Notes: generated from the sequence alone by a model not told the origin. DNA of 31,683 nucleotides from QHCA01 sp038237645 (GCA_038237645.1 JBBRYN010000037.1:1-31683); one strand, 5' to 3'. Shown: positions 1 through 8,907, numbered from the stretch's first letter. Made by a program: numbers and translations.

Positions 1-77
1 ACCGACAGCTCGACCCGGCTCACCTCCCACGGCGCGACGAGTCCCAACAGATGGCGATACAGCTCGGTGTCGCGCAT
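1..77 (-). CDS. ISL3-family transposase, N-terminal end only (partial)
   Basis: Reading leftwards from an ATG at 77, the frame is open to the window edge and gives about 25 residues beginning MRDTELYRHLLGLVAPWEVS. This matches, from memory, the usual start of actinobacterial ISL3 transposases (MRDT-LY--LLGL-APW-V-RV). Only the first 25 or so codons are visible, so catalytic residues cannot be checked and intactness is unknown. The non-coding DNA at 78-346 should include the end of the element; a GC-rich block near 110-140 could be its terminal inverted repeat, but the partner repeat is outside the window. I see no other gene in 78-346. Confidence 0.72.
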   Translation of the reverse strand, partial: MRDTELYRHLLGLVAPWEVSRVELS

Positions 78-346
78 GGCGCGATCATGCCGTTGACCGC
101 CCTGTCAGGCCCCGGAGACCCACGGAGAACCCGGAAGCGCCCAGGCAGGTACCGGGCGGCGGTTTAGGAGACGCAGCGCCGGATGGCCCTGGTGTCGCCG
201 ATGAGTCACCATCACAGGTGTGACGCGATCACGCTCCGGCGACGACGACCGCGACCGCCCGCCGGTCAGCGCCGCCGATCCGGTCGATCCGGTAGGGCAG
301 GGCAGGCGCCCGAATGGTGCCGACCTGATCGGCGGCCGGTCCAACG

Positions 347-883
347 ATGGTGGGGGGGCTGACCGGGCGGTGGGCCCTGCTGCCGCCGCGGTCGCGACGA
401 GTGATCGCCGCAGCGGTCATCCTGATCGTCGGAGTTCCGCTGGCCGTCATGGCCGCAGGGCGCGGGATGCACTGGTTGGCCGAGCGCAGCCTGCGCGATC
501 AGGTTGCCCTCACCGCCACCGCCGGCTTCTGGACCTCCTCCACTTCGCCGGCCAGCGGCCGCATCGACCTCTTCGTCGTCGTCCGCAACACCGGGCCACG
601 CCCGGTCCGGATCGATTCCGTACTCAGCGTCAGTGCGCGCCTGGCCGTACGGAGTCTGGCCGATCTCAGGTATGGCGTGCCACCCGGCGAAACCATCGAC
701 GTCCCGGTCACGATCATGCCGGCGTGTGCGGCCTCAGGGCCCGTCGCCGAGCCCGGCCCGGTCAGGGCGAGGATCGCCGTCGTCGCGCTCAGCGGGCAGC
801 GGCACACGATCGATACCCCGCTGGCGGGAGCGGTGCTCTTCGCGCACCAGGCGGACAACGCCTGCCGAATTCGGGTGAGATAG
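347..883 (+). CDS. Membrane-anchored protein of unknown function
   Basis: This 178-residue protein has a basic N-terminus, one clear transmembrane segment at about residues 19-42, and an extracytoplasmic part of about 135 residues. That part is rich in alternating hydrophobic residues and looks like a beta-sandwich (for example RIDLFVVVRNTGPRPVRIDS). Two cysteines, in PACAAS and DNACRI, could form a disulfide outside the cell. I do not recognise the family. The start is uncertain because no strong ribosome site precedes the ATG; a GTG one codon later is possible. It lies between an ISL3 end and the msiK-like gene, on the same strand as the latter but 147 bp away and separated from it by a hairpin. 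Confidence 0.6.
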   Translation: MVGGLTGRWALLPPRSRRVIAAAVILIVGVPLAVMAAGRGMHWLAERSLRDQVALTATAGFWTSSTSPASGRIDLFVVVRNTGPRPVRIDSVLSVSARLAVRSLADLRYGVPPGETIDVPVTIMPACAASGPVAEPGPVRARIAVVALSGQRHTIDTPLAGAVLFAHQADNACRIRVR

Positions 884-953
884 TCACTCCTGGTCGGAAG
901 CGTGGTCACGGTGCGAATGGACGCCGGGCCCGGATAGGCTCTACCGTCCATGC

Positions 954-980
954 CATCCGGGCGGCTGCCGCCCCCGGATG
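954..980 (+). terminator. GC-rich hairpin upstream of the ABC ATPase gene
   Basis: CATCCGGG at 954-961 pairs with CCCGGATG at 973-980, and further G:C pairing is possible inside. There is no T-run after it. It could end transcription from the upstream membrane-protein gene or form a leader structure for the ATPase gene that starts 50 bp downstream. Confidence 0.35.
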
Positions 981-1030
981 CCCTTACTCGGATCGTCCGG
1001 CACGTTCCTGCCGGTGAAGGGAGCGCGGTC

Positions 1031-2113
1031 ATGGCGACCGTAACGTTCGACGAGGCCACTCGGCTGTTTCCCGGCTCGGAGCGACCTGCCGTGGACAAGC
1101 TGAACATCGAAATCGGTGACGGCGAATTCCTCGTCCTCGTGGGCCCGTCGGGCTGCGGGAAGTCCACCTCGCTGCGGATGCTGGCCGGGCTCGAGGACGT
1201 CAACGGCGGCTCGATCCGCATCGGCGACCGGGATGTCACACACCTGGCACCCAAGGACCGCGACATCGCCATGGTGTTCCAGAACTACGCGCTCTATCCG
1301 CACATGTCGGTGGCCGACAACATGGGTTTCGCCCTGAAGATCGCCGGCGAGAGGAAGGCGAAGATCCGCGAGCGCGTCGAGGAGGCGGCCAAGATCCTCG
1401 ACCTCACCGAATACCTCGACCGCAAGCCGAAGGCGTTGTCCGGCGGCCAGCGCCAGCGCGTGGCCATGGGCCGTGCAATCGTCCGCAATCCGCAGGTGTT
1501 CCTCATGGACGAGCCGCTGTCCAACCTCGACGCCAAGCTGCGGGTGCAGACGCGCGGCCAGATCGCCTCGCTGCAGCGCAGGCTGGGTGTCACCACGGTG
1601 TACGTGACACACGACCAGGTCGAGGCCATGACCATGGGCGACCGGGTCGCGGTGCTCAAGGACGGCCTGCTGCAGCAGGTCGACACACCCCGGCAGATGT
1701 ACGACCACCCCAACAACGTTTTCGTGGCCGGCTTCATCGGCTCCCCGGCGATGAATTTGATGACCGTCCCGCTCGACGGCAACACGCTGCGCTTCGGCGC
1801 CGCCGAGGTGCCCGTTGCGCGCGAGGCGGCACAGGGCGCCGGTGCCCGGGAGGTCATCGTCGGGATCCGGCCCGAGGACATGGAGCTCGTCGGCACCGGC
1901 CAGGGGCTCAAGACCGTGGTCAACATCGTGGAAGAGCTGGGAGCGGACGCCTACGTGTACGGGACGGCAGAGGTGCTCGGCGCGGAGCACGACATCATCG
2001 CCCGGGTCGACGGCCGCAACGTGCCCGACAAGGGCGACGTGGTCCACTTCGTCCCCAGCCCGGGGCAACTGCACCTGTTCTCGACTGCGACCGGCGAGCG
2101 GATCGAGGCCTGA
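1031..2113 (+). CDS. msiK: Sugar ABC transporter ATP-binding protein (MsiK/UgpC type)
   Basis: This cytoplasmic ATPase energises carbohydrate ABC importers of the CUT1 class. The ATG at 1031 is preceded by GAAGGGAG about 7 bp upstream and gives 360 residues, the usual family length; an open extension to 950 is not needed. Visible motifs are Walker A GPSGCGKST (38-46), the Q-loop glutamine (84), signature LSGGQ (136-140), Walker B VFLMDEP (156-162) and the switch histidine in YVTHD (194). A C-terminal regulatory/TOBE region of about 120 residues follows. No permease or solute-binding protein lies nearby, which fits MsiK of Streptomyces, a shared ATPase that serves several sugar importers encoded elsewhere. 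UgpC or SugC are alternative names for the same subfamily. Confidence 0.9.
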   Translation: MATVTFDEATRLFPGSERPAVDKLNIEIGDGEFLVLVGPSGCGKSTSLRMLAGLEDVNGGSIRIGDRDVTHLAPKDRDIAMVFQNYALYPHMSVADNMGFALKIAGERKAKIRERVEEAAKILDLTEYLDRKPKALSGGQRQRVAMGRAIVRNPQVFLMDEPLSNLDAKLRVQTRGQIASLQRRLGVTTVYVTHDQVEAMTMGDRVAVLKDGLLQQVDTPRQMYDHPNNVFVAGFIGSPAMNLMTVPLDGNTLRFGAAEVPVAREAAQGAGAREVIVGIRPEDMELVGTGQGLKTVVNIVEELGADAYVYGTAEVLGAEHDIIARVDGRNVPDKGDVVHFVPSPGQLHLFSTATGERIEA

Positions 2114-2138
2114 AGCAGCGATTGGACGGCGCCGGGCG

Positions 2139-3713
2139 TTACCGGCAGCGGTCGCGCTGGGTCAGATGCCAGCCACTGCTGACCCGGTAGCGGCCTGGCT
2201 TGTCGATGCGGCCCACTGTCCACTTGTCAGCTCGGGTCAAGCATCCCTGCGGCCCGTCCAGCGTCAGCCAGCGCGACCACCGGACCCGTATCACGACTGT
2301 GCCCGGTCGCTTCATGTCGAAGGTCACGCCAGTGGCGTCGGACCGTACGAGCACCCCTGGTGCGCTGACCAACGGGTTGGAGCTGCGCACCCGGTAGAGC
2401 TGCCAGTTGTCGTTGCCCCAGACGTAGTCCAGGTACGGCAGCGTCGCATCGATCAGAGCCGCCTCCTCCTGGCCCCAGTTGTCCAGCCGGCTGCCGACCG
2501 GCAGCGCGACGTAGGTGACTGCGTTGTCGTACAACCAGAGCAGGTACCGGTCACCCGTGAGGGTGCCGGCCGGTGAGCGGCCGTAGAACAATCCGTTGCG
2601 ACCGACGTCGACCTGGCGCTCCCAGCCGCGGGCGATCGGCACCGCGTCGGCGATGTAGGTCGACTCCCAGTGGTCGTGCAGCGGCACCACCTCGACCCGC
2701 CCCACCGGGCCGAGCCGGTGCAGCTCGTCCATCAGTGGCTGGAAGAACGGACGGTGCGCGGCCACGTTGCCGGCATTGCCCAGATCCCCGAGCACCAGCG
2801 GCGGCTGCCACCAGCAGATCAGCAGGATGGCCAGCGCCAGCCGCGACCAGTTCAGGTTGGCGGTGGCGGCGACGACCGGCACCGCGAAGAGCAGGGTCAG
2901 CCGGGCCGCGTTGAAGCCGATCGGGCTGGGGAAGAGAAACAAGGCGAAGAGCCCGACGGCGGCGAGCATGGCACCGACCCGCACGACGCGATACTGCGGC
3001 GGCACCAGGAAGATGACGCCGATCGACATGGCGATCACCAGCTTGGCCGAGTCCAGGCTGAAGGGCTGTATCCCGCCGTCGCGGAACAGCATGGCGACCG
3101 CCACCATCGGCACCGCGGCACCGAGCCCCAGAGCCAGGCCGTCCCGGCGGCGCCCGGTCAGCAGCAGCGCGCCACCGGCCAGGCCGGTGAACAGCCCCGC
3201 GACCGGGCTGGCCGCGGTGCTCAACGCGGCCAACACGAAGAGCAGCGCCAAGCGCAGCCACGGGCGCACCTCGTCGAGCACGACCGCACACAGGGCCAGC
3301 AGCCCGAACGCGATCCCCAGGGCGAACGTCGTGCGGCCGCTCACCAGGTTGCAGACCAGGCATACCGCGCCGAGGATGCTGCCCAGCAGCGGCCGGCGCA
3401 CTCGGGTGCGGACCAGCAGGAACGCGAAGGCGACGGCGCCGAGCACCGACCCGACGGCGCCGACGCCCCGGGAGCCGATCAGGGCATTGAGCGGCCCGGT
3501 CAGCAGGCTGTAGCCGAACGGGAAGATCCCGCCGTACCACCGGAAGTCCACGGGGAGAGCGCCGTAGGTCTGGACGAAGTGGCCACGCGCGACCTGCGCG
3601 GACAGGTCGGTGCCGGCCAGCGGGAGGAACAGGAAGCCGACCGTCAGCACCACGGAGACCCCCGCCGTGGTGAGGAGGACCCGGCGGTAGGGGTGCGGCA
3701 GGCGCTGCAGCAC
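2139..3713 (-). CDS. Polytopic membrane protein, GT-C-like architecture
   Basis: This 524-residue protein has about ten to twelve hydrophobic segments in the first 310 residues and a soluble C-terminal part of about 200 residues that should face outward. The layout resembles GT-C glycosyltransferases and related actinobacterial envelope proteins. An early FRWYGGIFPFGYSLLTGP segment fits a first extracytoplasmic loop, and the soluble part contains VTYVALPVG and VWGNDNWQLYRV, similar in style to the C-terminus of the large membrane protein at 28583-30517. I do not see a DxD-type motif that would prove catalysis. The GTG start at 3713 lies 17 bp after the glnE stop, so it may be the last gene of the glnA2-glnE transcript. 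It converges with msiK, with a 25-bp gap. Confidence 0.75.
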   Translation of the reverse strand: MLQRLPHPYRRVLLTTAGVSVVLTVGFLFLPLAGTDLSAQVARGHFVQTYGALPVDFRWYGGIFPFGYSLLTGPLNALIGSRGVGAVGSVLGAVAFAFLLVRTRVRRPLLGSILGAVCLVCNLVSGRTTFALGIAFGLLALCAVVLDEVRPWLRLALLFVLAALSTAASPVAGLFTGLAGGALLLTGRRRDGLALGLGAAVPMVAVAMLFRDGGIQPFSLDSAKLVIAMSIGVIFLVPPQYRVVRVGAMLAAVGLFALFLFPSPIGFNAARLTLLFAVPVVAATANLNWSRLALAILLICWWQPPLVLGDLGNAGNVAAHRPFFQPLMDELHRLGPVGRVEVVPLHDHWESTYIADAVPIARGWERQVDVGRNGLFYGRSPAGTLTGDRYLLWLYDNAVTYVALPVGSRLDNWGQEEAALIDATLPYLDYVWGNDNWQLYRVRSSNPLVSAPGVLVRSDATGVTFDMKRPGTVVIRVRWSRWLTLDGPQGCLTRADKWTVGRIDKPGRYRVSSGWHLTQRDRCR

Positions 3714-3730
3714 GGTCTAGCCTGCCCGGC

Positions 3731-6700
3731 TCATGCGTAGAACACCCTCTCGACAGCTGCGCGAGCGCGTCGCGTTGTGCGGAGATACTCCTCCACCAAC
3801 CCGCCCGGATCCTCGCCCGGAGGGTAACCGACGGCTCGGGCGACGCCGACCAACTCTCGCCCGCGGCGCGGCAGGGAGTCGGCCGGCCGGCCGCGCACCA
3901 GCGTCACCGCGTTGCGCACGCGTGAGGCCAGCCGCCATGCCGCGCCCAGTGCGTCCGCGTCCGCGGCGCCGATCAGCCCGGCCTCCGCCGCCGCCGAGAG
4001 TGCTTCCAGCGTGCGGGGAGTACGCAGGCCGGCGCGCTCGTGTGCGTGCCGGAGTTGCAGCAACTGCACGGTCCACTCGACATCGGCCAGAGCCCCCCGG
4101 CCCAGCTTGAGGTGGGTCGCCGGGTCGGCCCCGCGGGGCAGTCGCTCACTGTCCACCCGGGCCTTGATCCGGCGGATCTCGGTGACGTCCTTGGCGGCGA
4201 TGCCACCCTGGGGATAGCGGTGCTGCTCGATCATCTCGATGAAGCGGGCGCCCGTCTCGTCGTTGCCGGCGATCGGCCGGGCCCGCAGCAGTGCCTGGGC
4301 CTCCCATACCGACGCCCAGCGGGCGTAGTAGGCGGAGTAGGACGCCAGGCTGCGGACCAGCGGGCCCTGCCGGCCTTCCGGGCGCAGCCCGGCGTCGACC
4401 CCGAGCGGCGGGTCGGGGGCGGGCACCGAGAGCAGCCGGCGCATCTCCTCGGCGACCTCGTGCGCGACGCGCGATGCGGCGCCCTCCTCCGCCCCGTCAA
4501 GGGGCTCGAAGACGAACAGCACGTCGGCGTCGGAGGCGTATCCCACCTCGGCCCCACCGAGGCGACCCATGGCGATCACCGACATCCGCATGGGCAACGG
4601 CCCGTCGCGCCGGTGTGCGGCTCCCGACACTGCCGCCGCGACCGCGGTGTCCAGAGCGGCGCACAGAGTCGCGTCGGTGACCGAGGTCAATGCCTGGCCG
4701 ACCGCGTCGATGTCGAGCTGCCCGAGGAGATCGGCGCTGGCGATACGCAACAACTCCAATCGCCGCAGGCCGCGTGCCGTGAGGACCGCAGCCTCCCAGT
4801 CGGTCCCCTCCCAGTCCGTGCTCCGGTGTGCCGCCGCCAGCATCGACACCCGCAGCGCGTCCGCCGATCTTGGTCGCAACTCGTCGTCGGAGGCGAGCAT
4901 GCGCAGGGCCTCCGGCGCACGGGACAGCAGGTCGGCGACGAACCGGCTGGAGCCCAGCAGCACGGCCAGTCGCTCGGCCACCAGCCCCTCGTCGCGGAGG
5001 AATCTCAGGTACCACGGCGTACGCCCGAGCGCGTCGGAGACCTGCCGGTAGGCGAGCAGGCCCGCATCCGGGTCAGCGGCACTGGCGAACGCGCCGAGCA
5101 TCACCGGGAGCAGGGCCCGTTGGATGGCCGCAGTCCGGTTGACGCCCGCGGTGAGCGCCTGCAGGTGCCGGAGGGCACCGTCGGGGTCGGCGAAGCCCAG
5201 CCCGCTGAGCCGGGCGGCCGCCGCCTCGGGGGCGAGCCGCAGTTCCTCGCCAGGGACCCGGGCGACCGACTGCAACAGCGGGCGGTAGAACAGCTTCTCG
5301 TGCAGCCGCCGGACCTCGCGGGCGTGCCGGCTCCGATCGGTCTCGAATGCCTCGACGGCCGTCATCTCGGGGCCGCTCTGGTAGGACATCGACCGGGCCA
5401 GCCAGCGCAGACCGGCCTCGTCGTCCGGGAGGCGATGGGTCCGCCGCAGCCGCTGCAGTTGCAGCCGGTGTTCGACGGTGCGCAGCCAGCGGTACATCGC
5501 ACCGAGGTTCGCCGCATCCTCCAGCCCGACGTAGCCGCCCTCGCCGAGGGCCTCCAGCGCGACCAGGGTCGTCCCGCTGCGCAGCGTCTCGTCGGCCCTG
5601 CCGTGCACCAGTTGCAGGAGTTGTACAGCGAACTCCACGTCGCGCAGCCCACCCGGTCCGAGCTTCAGCTCGCGCACCGCATCTAGTGCCGGCAGGGTGG
5701 CGAGCACCCGGCGGCGCATCTCCTGCACGTCCTCGACGAAGTGCTCGCGGTCGGCCGCACGCCAGACCAGCAGGGCCAGCCGCTCGATGTAGGCGGCGCC
5801 GAGCTCCGCGTCCCCCGCCACCGGGCGCGCCTTGAGCAGCGCCTGGAACTCCCACGTCCGCGCCCAGCGCTGGTAGTAGGCCGCGTGGCTGTCCAGCGTG
5901 CGAACCAGCGGGCCGTCCTTGCCCTCGGGGCGCAGGGCGGCGTCGACCGGCCAGGCCACCTCACCGCAGATCCGGATCAGGGAGGTCGCCAGCACGGTCG
6001 CAGTGTGCAGAGCGGCGGCTTGGTCGCCGCCATCAGGTGCCGCGTGAGGCTCGGCGACGAACACGACATCGACGTCCGAGACGTAGTTGAGCTCCCGCCC
6101 GCCACACTTGCCCATGGCGATGACGGCCAACCGGGCAGGCTCCGCGCCGGCCGGCAGGCCGGCCCGCGCCACGGCCAGCCCGGCCTCCAGGGTCGCCGAT
6201 GCGAGGTCGGACAGCTCCGCCGCCACCTCATCGAGCGGGACCAGGCCGGTAAGGTCGCGGGCGGCGAGCAACAGGAGGGCACGGCGATAGCCGTCGCGTA
6301 GCGCGGCCACCGCAGCGTCGCCGTACCCGCACGCGACTGCAGCCGATCCACCCTCGGCACGAACCGCACCCACCGCGTCGAGCAGCCGGTCGCGCATCTC
6401 GGCCGCCGTGGGCCCCGCGGCGCCCAGCGGCTCGCCGTCGAACACCCGCCACTCGTCGGGATGGGCGACGAGGTGATCACCGAGAGCCGTGCTGGCGCCC
6501 AGGACCGCGACGAGGGGCTCCCGCAGCCAGGGCGCTGACCGCAAACGGTCGAGAAAGTCACTACCCGGCCGCTGCGCCTCGACCAGCCGAACCAGCGTCA
6601 GCAGCGCCAGGTCCGGGTCCGCGCTGGCGGCCAGCGCCGCTACGACCCCCCGGCCGCCCGGGTCCATCCCACCGGCCGAATCCCACAGCGCCGACTCCCA

Positions 6701-6793
6701 GGCGTCCAGACCGTCCGGGCCGAGCAGCCGCTGTGCTCTGGCGGCTTCGACGAAGCCGAGGCGGGCGAACGGCGCACGCCCGGTCAGGCTCAC
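3731..6793 (-). CDS. glnE: Bifunctional glutamine synthetase adenylyltransferase/adenylyl-removing enzyme
   Basis: GlnE attaches AMP to, and removes it from, a tyrosine on glutamine synthetase I according to nitrogen status. The 1020-residue product has the expected two nucleotidyltransferase domains: an N-terminal adenylyl-removing domain with GKCGGRELNYVSDVDVVFV (about 228-246) and a C-terminal adenylyl-transferring domain with GRLGGAEVGYASDADVLFV (about 743-761). Each keeps the Asp-x-Asp pair, and helical regulatory segments follow each. I chose the GTG at 6793 because it overlaps the amidotransferase stop as GTGA and gives a normal length; the frame stays open to 7459 only as a shadow of the upstream gene. 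It follows glnA2 and the amidotransferase, as glnE follows glnA2 in mycobacteria. Confidence 0.95.
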   Translation of the reverse strand: MSLTGRAPFARLGFVEAARAQRLLGPDGLDAWESALWDSAGGMDPGGRGVVAALAASADPDLALLTLVRLVEAQRPGSDFLDRLRSAPWLREPLVAVLGASTALGDHLVAHPDEWRVFDGEPLGAAGPTAAEMRDRLLDAVGAVRAEGGSAAVACGYGDAAVAALRDGYRRALLLLAARDLTGLVPLDEVAAELSDLASATLEAGLAVARAGLPAGAEPARLAVIAMGKCGGRELNYVSDVDVVFVAEPHAAPDGGDQAAALHTATVLATSLIRICGEVAWPVDAALRPEGKDGPLVRTLDSHAAYYQRWARTWEFQALLKARPVAGDAELGAAYIERLALLVWRAADREHFVEDVQEMRRRVLATLPALDAVRELKLGPGGLRDVEFAVQLLQLVHGRADETLRSGTTLVALEALGEGGYVGLEDAANLGAMYRWLRTVEHRLQLQRLRRTHRLPDDEAGLRWLARSMSYQSGPEMTAVEAFETDRSRHAREVRRLHEKLFYRPLLQSVARVPGEELRLAPEAAAARLSGLGFADPDGALRHLQALTAGVNRTAAIQRALLPVMLGAFASAADPDAGLLAYRQVSDALGRTPWYLRFLRDEGLVAERLAVLLGSSRFVADLLSRAPEALRMLASDDELRPRSADALRVSMLAAAHRSTDWEGTDWEAAVLTARGLRRLELLRIASADLLGQLDIDAVGQALTSVTDATLCAALDTAVAAAVSGAAHRRDGPLPMRMSVIAMGRLGGAEVGYASDADVLFVFEPLDGAEEGAASRVAHEVAEEMRRLLSVPAPDPPLGVDAGLRPEGRQGPLVRSLASYSAYYARWASVWEAQALLRARPIAGNDETGARFIEMIEQHRYPQGGIAAKDVTEIRRIKARVDSERLPRGADPATHLKLGRGALADVEWTVQLLQLRHAHERAGLRTPRTLEALSAAAEAGLIGAADADALGAAWRLASRVRNAVTLVRGRPADSLPRRGRELVGVARAVGYPPGEDPGGLVEEYLRTTRRARAAVERVFYA

Positions 6794-7524
6794 GATCGGG
6801 CGCGGACCAGGCCCGCGAAGCGCTCGGCCACCGGTCGCCAGACCTGCTCGAGGTCGTCGTGCACCTCGACGATCCGCGCCATGGCGCGACTGATGTCCAC
6901 GCCGTCCTCGGCGAGCCGGTCGCCGGTCTGCTCGGCCCAATCGGCGACCATTTCGGGAGTCGTCTCGATGTGAAACTGCAGGCCCCAGGCCCGCTCCCCC
7001 AGGCGGAACGCCTGATTCGGGTAGACGGTGCTGCTGGCCAGTAGCACGGCGCCCGTCGGCAGGTCGGCGATCTCGTCGTCGTGCCACTGCACGACGTCGG
7101 GGGTGAACGGCACGAGCCCGAACAGCTCGTCCTGCGCGGCGATGTCGCGCCGCGCCACCAGCCGGGGGCCGATCTCCGGGCCCTGGGTGCCGGGCCGGAC
7201 CCGCCCGCCGCAGGCCTCGGCGAGCAGTTGGGCGCCCAGGCAGATCGCGAGGGTGGGCACCCCGGCCGCCACCGCCGTACGCAGTAGTGCCTTGGTGGCA
7301 GGCAGCCAGGAGGCCGAAGGTGCGCCCTTGTCGTCGGGGTAAGCAGTCTGCGGACCACCGAGCACCACCAGGCCCGCGTAGCCGTCCAGGTCGCCGGGCA
7401 GTTCGTCCCCCGCATACGGACGCACGGTGGCCAGCGCCACCCCGGCCCCGGTCAGCCACTCCCCGAGCCGCCCCGCTCCCTCCGTCTCGGTGTGCTGGAC
7501 GACGAGCACGCGCGGTGGGGCCAT
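6790..7524 (-). CDS. Class I glutamine amidotransferase-like protein
   Basis: The 244-residue protein is a stand-alone GATase1 domain. The nucleophile elbow AICLGAQL carries Cys95, and GLQFHIE supplies His185 and Glu187, completing the Cys-His-Glu triad used to hydrolyse glutamine or gamma-glutamyl bonds. There is no synthetase domain, so it is not GuaA itself; a GuaA-type amidotransferase partner or a gamma-glutamyl hydrolase are both possible. The ATG at 7524 lies 20 bp after the glnA2 stop, and its own stop overlaps the glnE start by 4 bp, so the three genes are almost certainly co-transcribed. The setting suggests a substrate related to glutamine or to a gamma-glutamyl product of GlnA2. 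Confidence 0.85.
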   Translation of the reverse strand: MAPPRVLVVQHTETEGAGRLGEWLTGAGVALATVRPYAGDELPGDLDGYAGLVVLGGPQTAYPDDKGAPSASWLPATKALLRTAVAAGVPTLAICLGAQLLAEACGGRVRPGTQGPEIGPRLVARRDIAAQDELFGLVPFTPDVVQWHDDEIADLPTGAVLLASSTVYPNQAFRLGERAWGLQFHIETTPEMVADWAEQTGDRLAEDGVDISRAMARIVEVHDDLEQVWRPVAERFAGLVRARS

Positions 7525-7544
7525 CCTGCGAGGCTACCCACGCG

Positions 7545-8885
7545 TCAGAGCAGCGGCAGGTAACGCGCCAACTCGAAGGGCGTCACCAGACGGCGGTATT
7601 CCTGCCACTCGGCCCGCTTGTTGCGCAGGAAGAAGTCGAAGACGTGCTCGCCCAGGGTCTCCGCGACCAACTCGGAGCCCTCCATCGAGCGCAGGGCGTC
7701 GGACAGGTTGTGCGGGAGGTCCTGATAGCCCATGGCCCGCCGCTCCCCCTCGGTGAGGTCCCAGACGTTGTCCTCGGCGCCCGGTGGCAGCTCATAGCCC
7801 TTCTCGATGCCGCGCAGGCCCGCTGACAGCAGCAGGGCGAACGCCAGGTAGGGGTTGCAGGCGGAGTCGAGGGAACGGATCTCCACCCGGGTGGAATTGG
7901 CCTTGCCCGGCTTGTACATCGGCACCCGGACCAGCGCCGATCGGTTGTTGTGCCCCCAGCAGATGTAGGTCGGCGCCTCACCGCCGGCGATCAGCCGCTT
8001 GTAGGAGTTGACCCATTGGTTGGTCACCGCGGTGAACTCCCGGGCGTGCTCGAGGATGCCGGCGATGAAGCACTTCGCCGTGCCGGACAGCTGGAGCGGG
8101 TCGGCCGGGTCGTGGAAGGCGTTGCGGTCGCCCTCGAACAGCGACAGGTGCGTGTGCATGCCCGACCCCGGCTGGTCGGTGAACGGCTTGGGCATGAAGG
8201 TGGCATAGACCCCCGCCCGCATCGCCACCTCCTTGATCACATGCCGGAACGTCATCACGTTGTCGGCGGTGGTGAGCGCATCGGCGTAGCGCAGGTCGAT
8301 CTCCTGCTGGCCGGGGGCCACCTCGTGGTGGCTGAACTCCACCGAGATGCCCATCATCTCCAGCGCGGTCACCGCGTCGCGGCGGAAATCGTGGGCGATG
8401 TCGTGCGTGGTCAGGTCGAAGTAGCTGCCGTGGTCGACCGGGCGGACCGAGCGGCCGTCCCCGGGCCGATCGGCAAGCAGGAAGAACTCGATCTCGGGGT
8501 GGGTGTAGAACGACAGGCCCTTCTCGGCAGCCCGGCCCAGGGTTCGTCGCAGCACATGCCGCGGGTCTGCCCACGACGGCGAGCCGTCGGGCATCCGGAT
8601 GTCGCAGAACATCCGGGCGGCGTCAGGCTCCGACCCGCCCTCCCACGGCATCACCTGGAACGTCGCCGGGTCGGGCTGGGCGACCATGTCGCTCTCCGAC
8701 ACCCGGGCAAAGCCCTCGATCGCCGAGCCGTCGAACCCGATCCCCTCTTCGAACGCGGCCTCGACCTCGGCCGGGGCGACCGCAACCGACTTCAGCGTGC
8801 CCAGCACGTCGGTGAACCACAGCCGGACGAATCGGATGTCGCGCTCTTCCAGCGTACGCAGGACGTACTCCTGCTGACGATCCAT
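7545..8885 (-). CDS. glnA2: Glutamine synthetase type I-like protein, GlnA2 class
   Basis: The 446-residue protein is a full GS type I fold: a beta-grasp N-terminus (RFVRLWFTDVLGTLKSV), then the catalytic barrel with metal-binding THPEIEFF, VAPGQQEIDLRYADAL and GSGMHTHLSLF. The ATG at 8885 is chosen over a GTG at 8891 because AGGG lies 7 bp before it and because M. tuberculosis GlnA2 has, from memory, the same length. At the segment where adenylylated enzymes read NLY(D/E)LP, this protein has NVWDLT, so the modified tyrosine is replaced by Trp. True ammonia-glutamate ligation is possible, but a Streptomyces relative is reported to make gamma-glutamylpolyamines, so the substrate should be left open. 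It heads the amidotransferase-glnE operon and is divergent from nadE. Confidence 0.92.
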   Translation of the reverse strand: MDRQQEYVLRTLEERDIRFVRLWFTDVLGTLKSVAVAPAEVEAAFEEGIGFDGSAIEGFARVSESDMVAQPDPATFQVMPWEGGSEPDAARMFCDIRMPDGSPSWADPRHVLRRTLGRAAEKGLSFYTHPEIEFFLLADRPGDGRSVRPVDHGSYFDLTTHDIAHDFRRDAVTALEMMGISVEFSHHEVAPGQQEIDLRYADALTTADNVMTFRHVIKEVAMRAGVYATFMPKPFTDQPGSGMHTHLSLFEGDRNAFHDPADPLQLSGTAKCFIAGILEHAREFTAVTNQWVNSYKRLIAGGEAPTYICWGHNNRSALVRVPMYKPGKANSTRVEIRSLDSACNPYLAFALLLSAGLRGIEKGYELPPGAEDNVWDLTEGERRAMGYQDLPHNLSDALRSMEGSELVAETLGEHVFDFFLRNKRAEWQEYRRLVTPFELARYLPLL

Positions 8886-8907
8886 GGACACACCCTACGA
8901 GCCGGTC

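Noticed and set aside
941..2074. 377-codon minus-strand frame opposite the ABC ATPase
   Set aside because: Antisense to a gene with all ABC motifs.
2670..3740. 356-codon plus-strand frame opposite the polytopic membrane protein
   Set aside because: Very Gln/Arg/His-rich and antisense to a credible membrane protein with a normal hydrophobic pattern.
4040..5686. 548-codon plus-strand frame opposite glnE
   Set aside because: Antisense shadow of glnE with no recognisable motif.
6794..7459. 222-codon N-terminal extension of the glnE frame
   Set aside because: It overlaps the amidotransferase gene completely, reads as Arg/Gly-rich shadow protein, and a GTGA start at 6793 gives the normal GlnE length.
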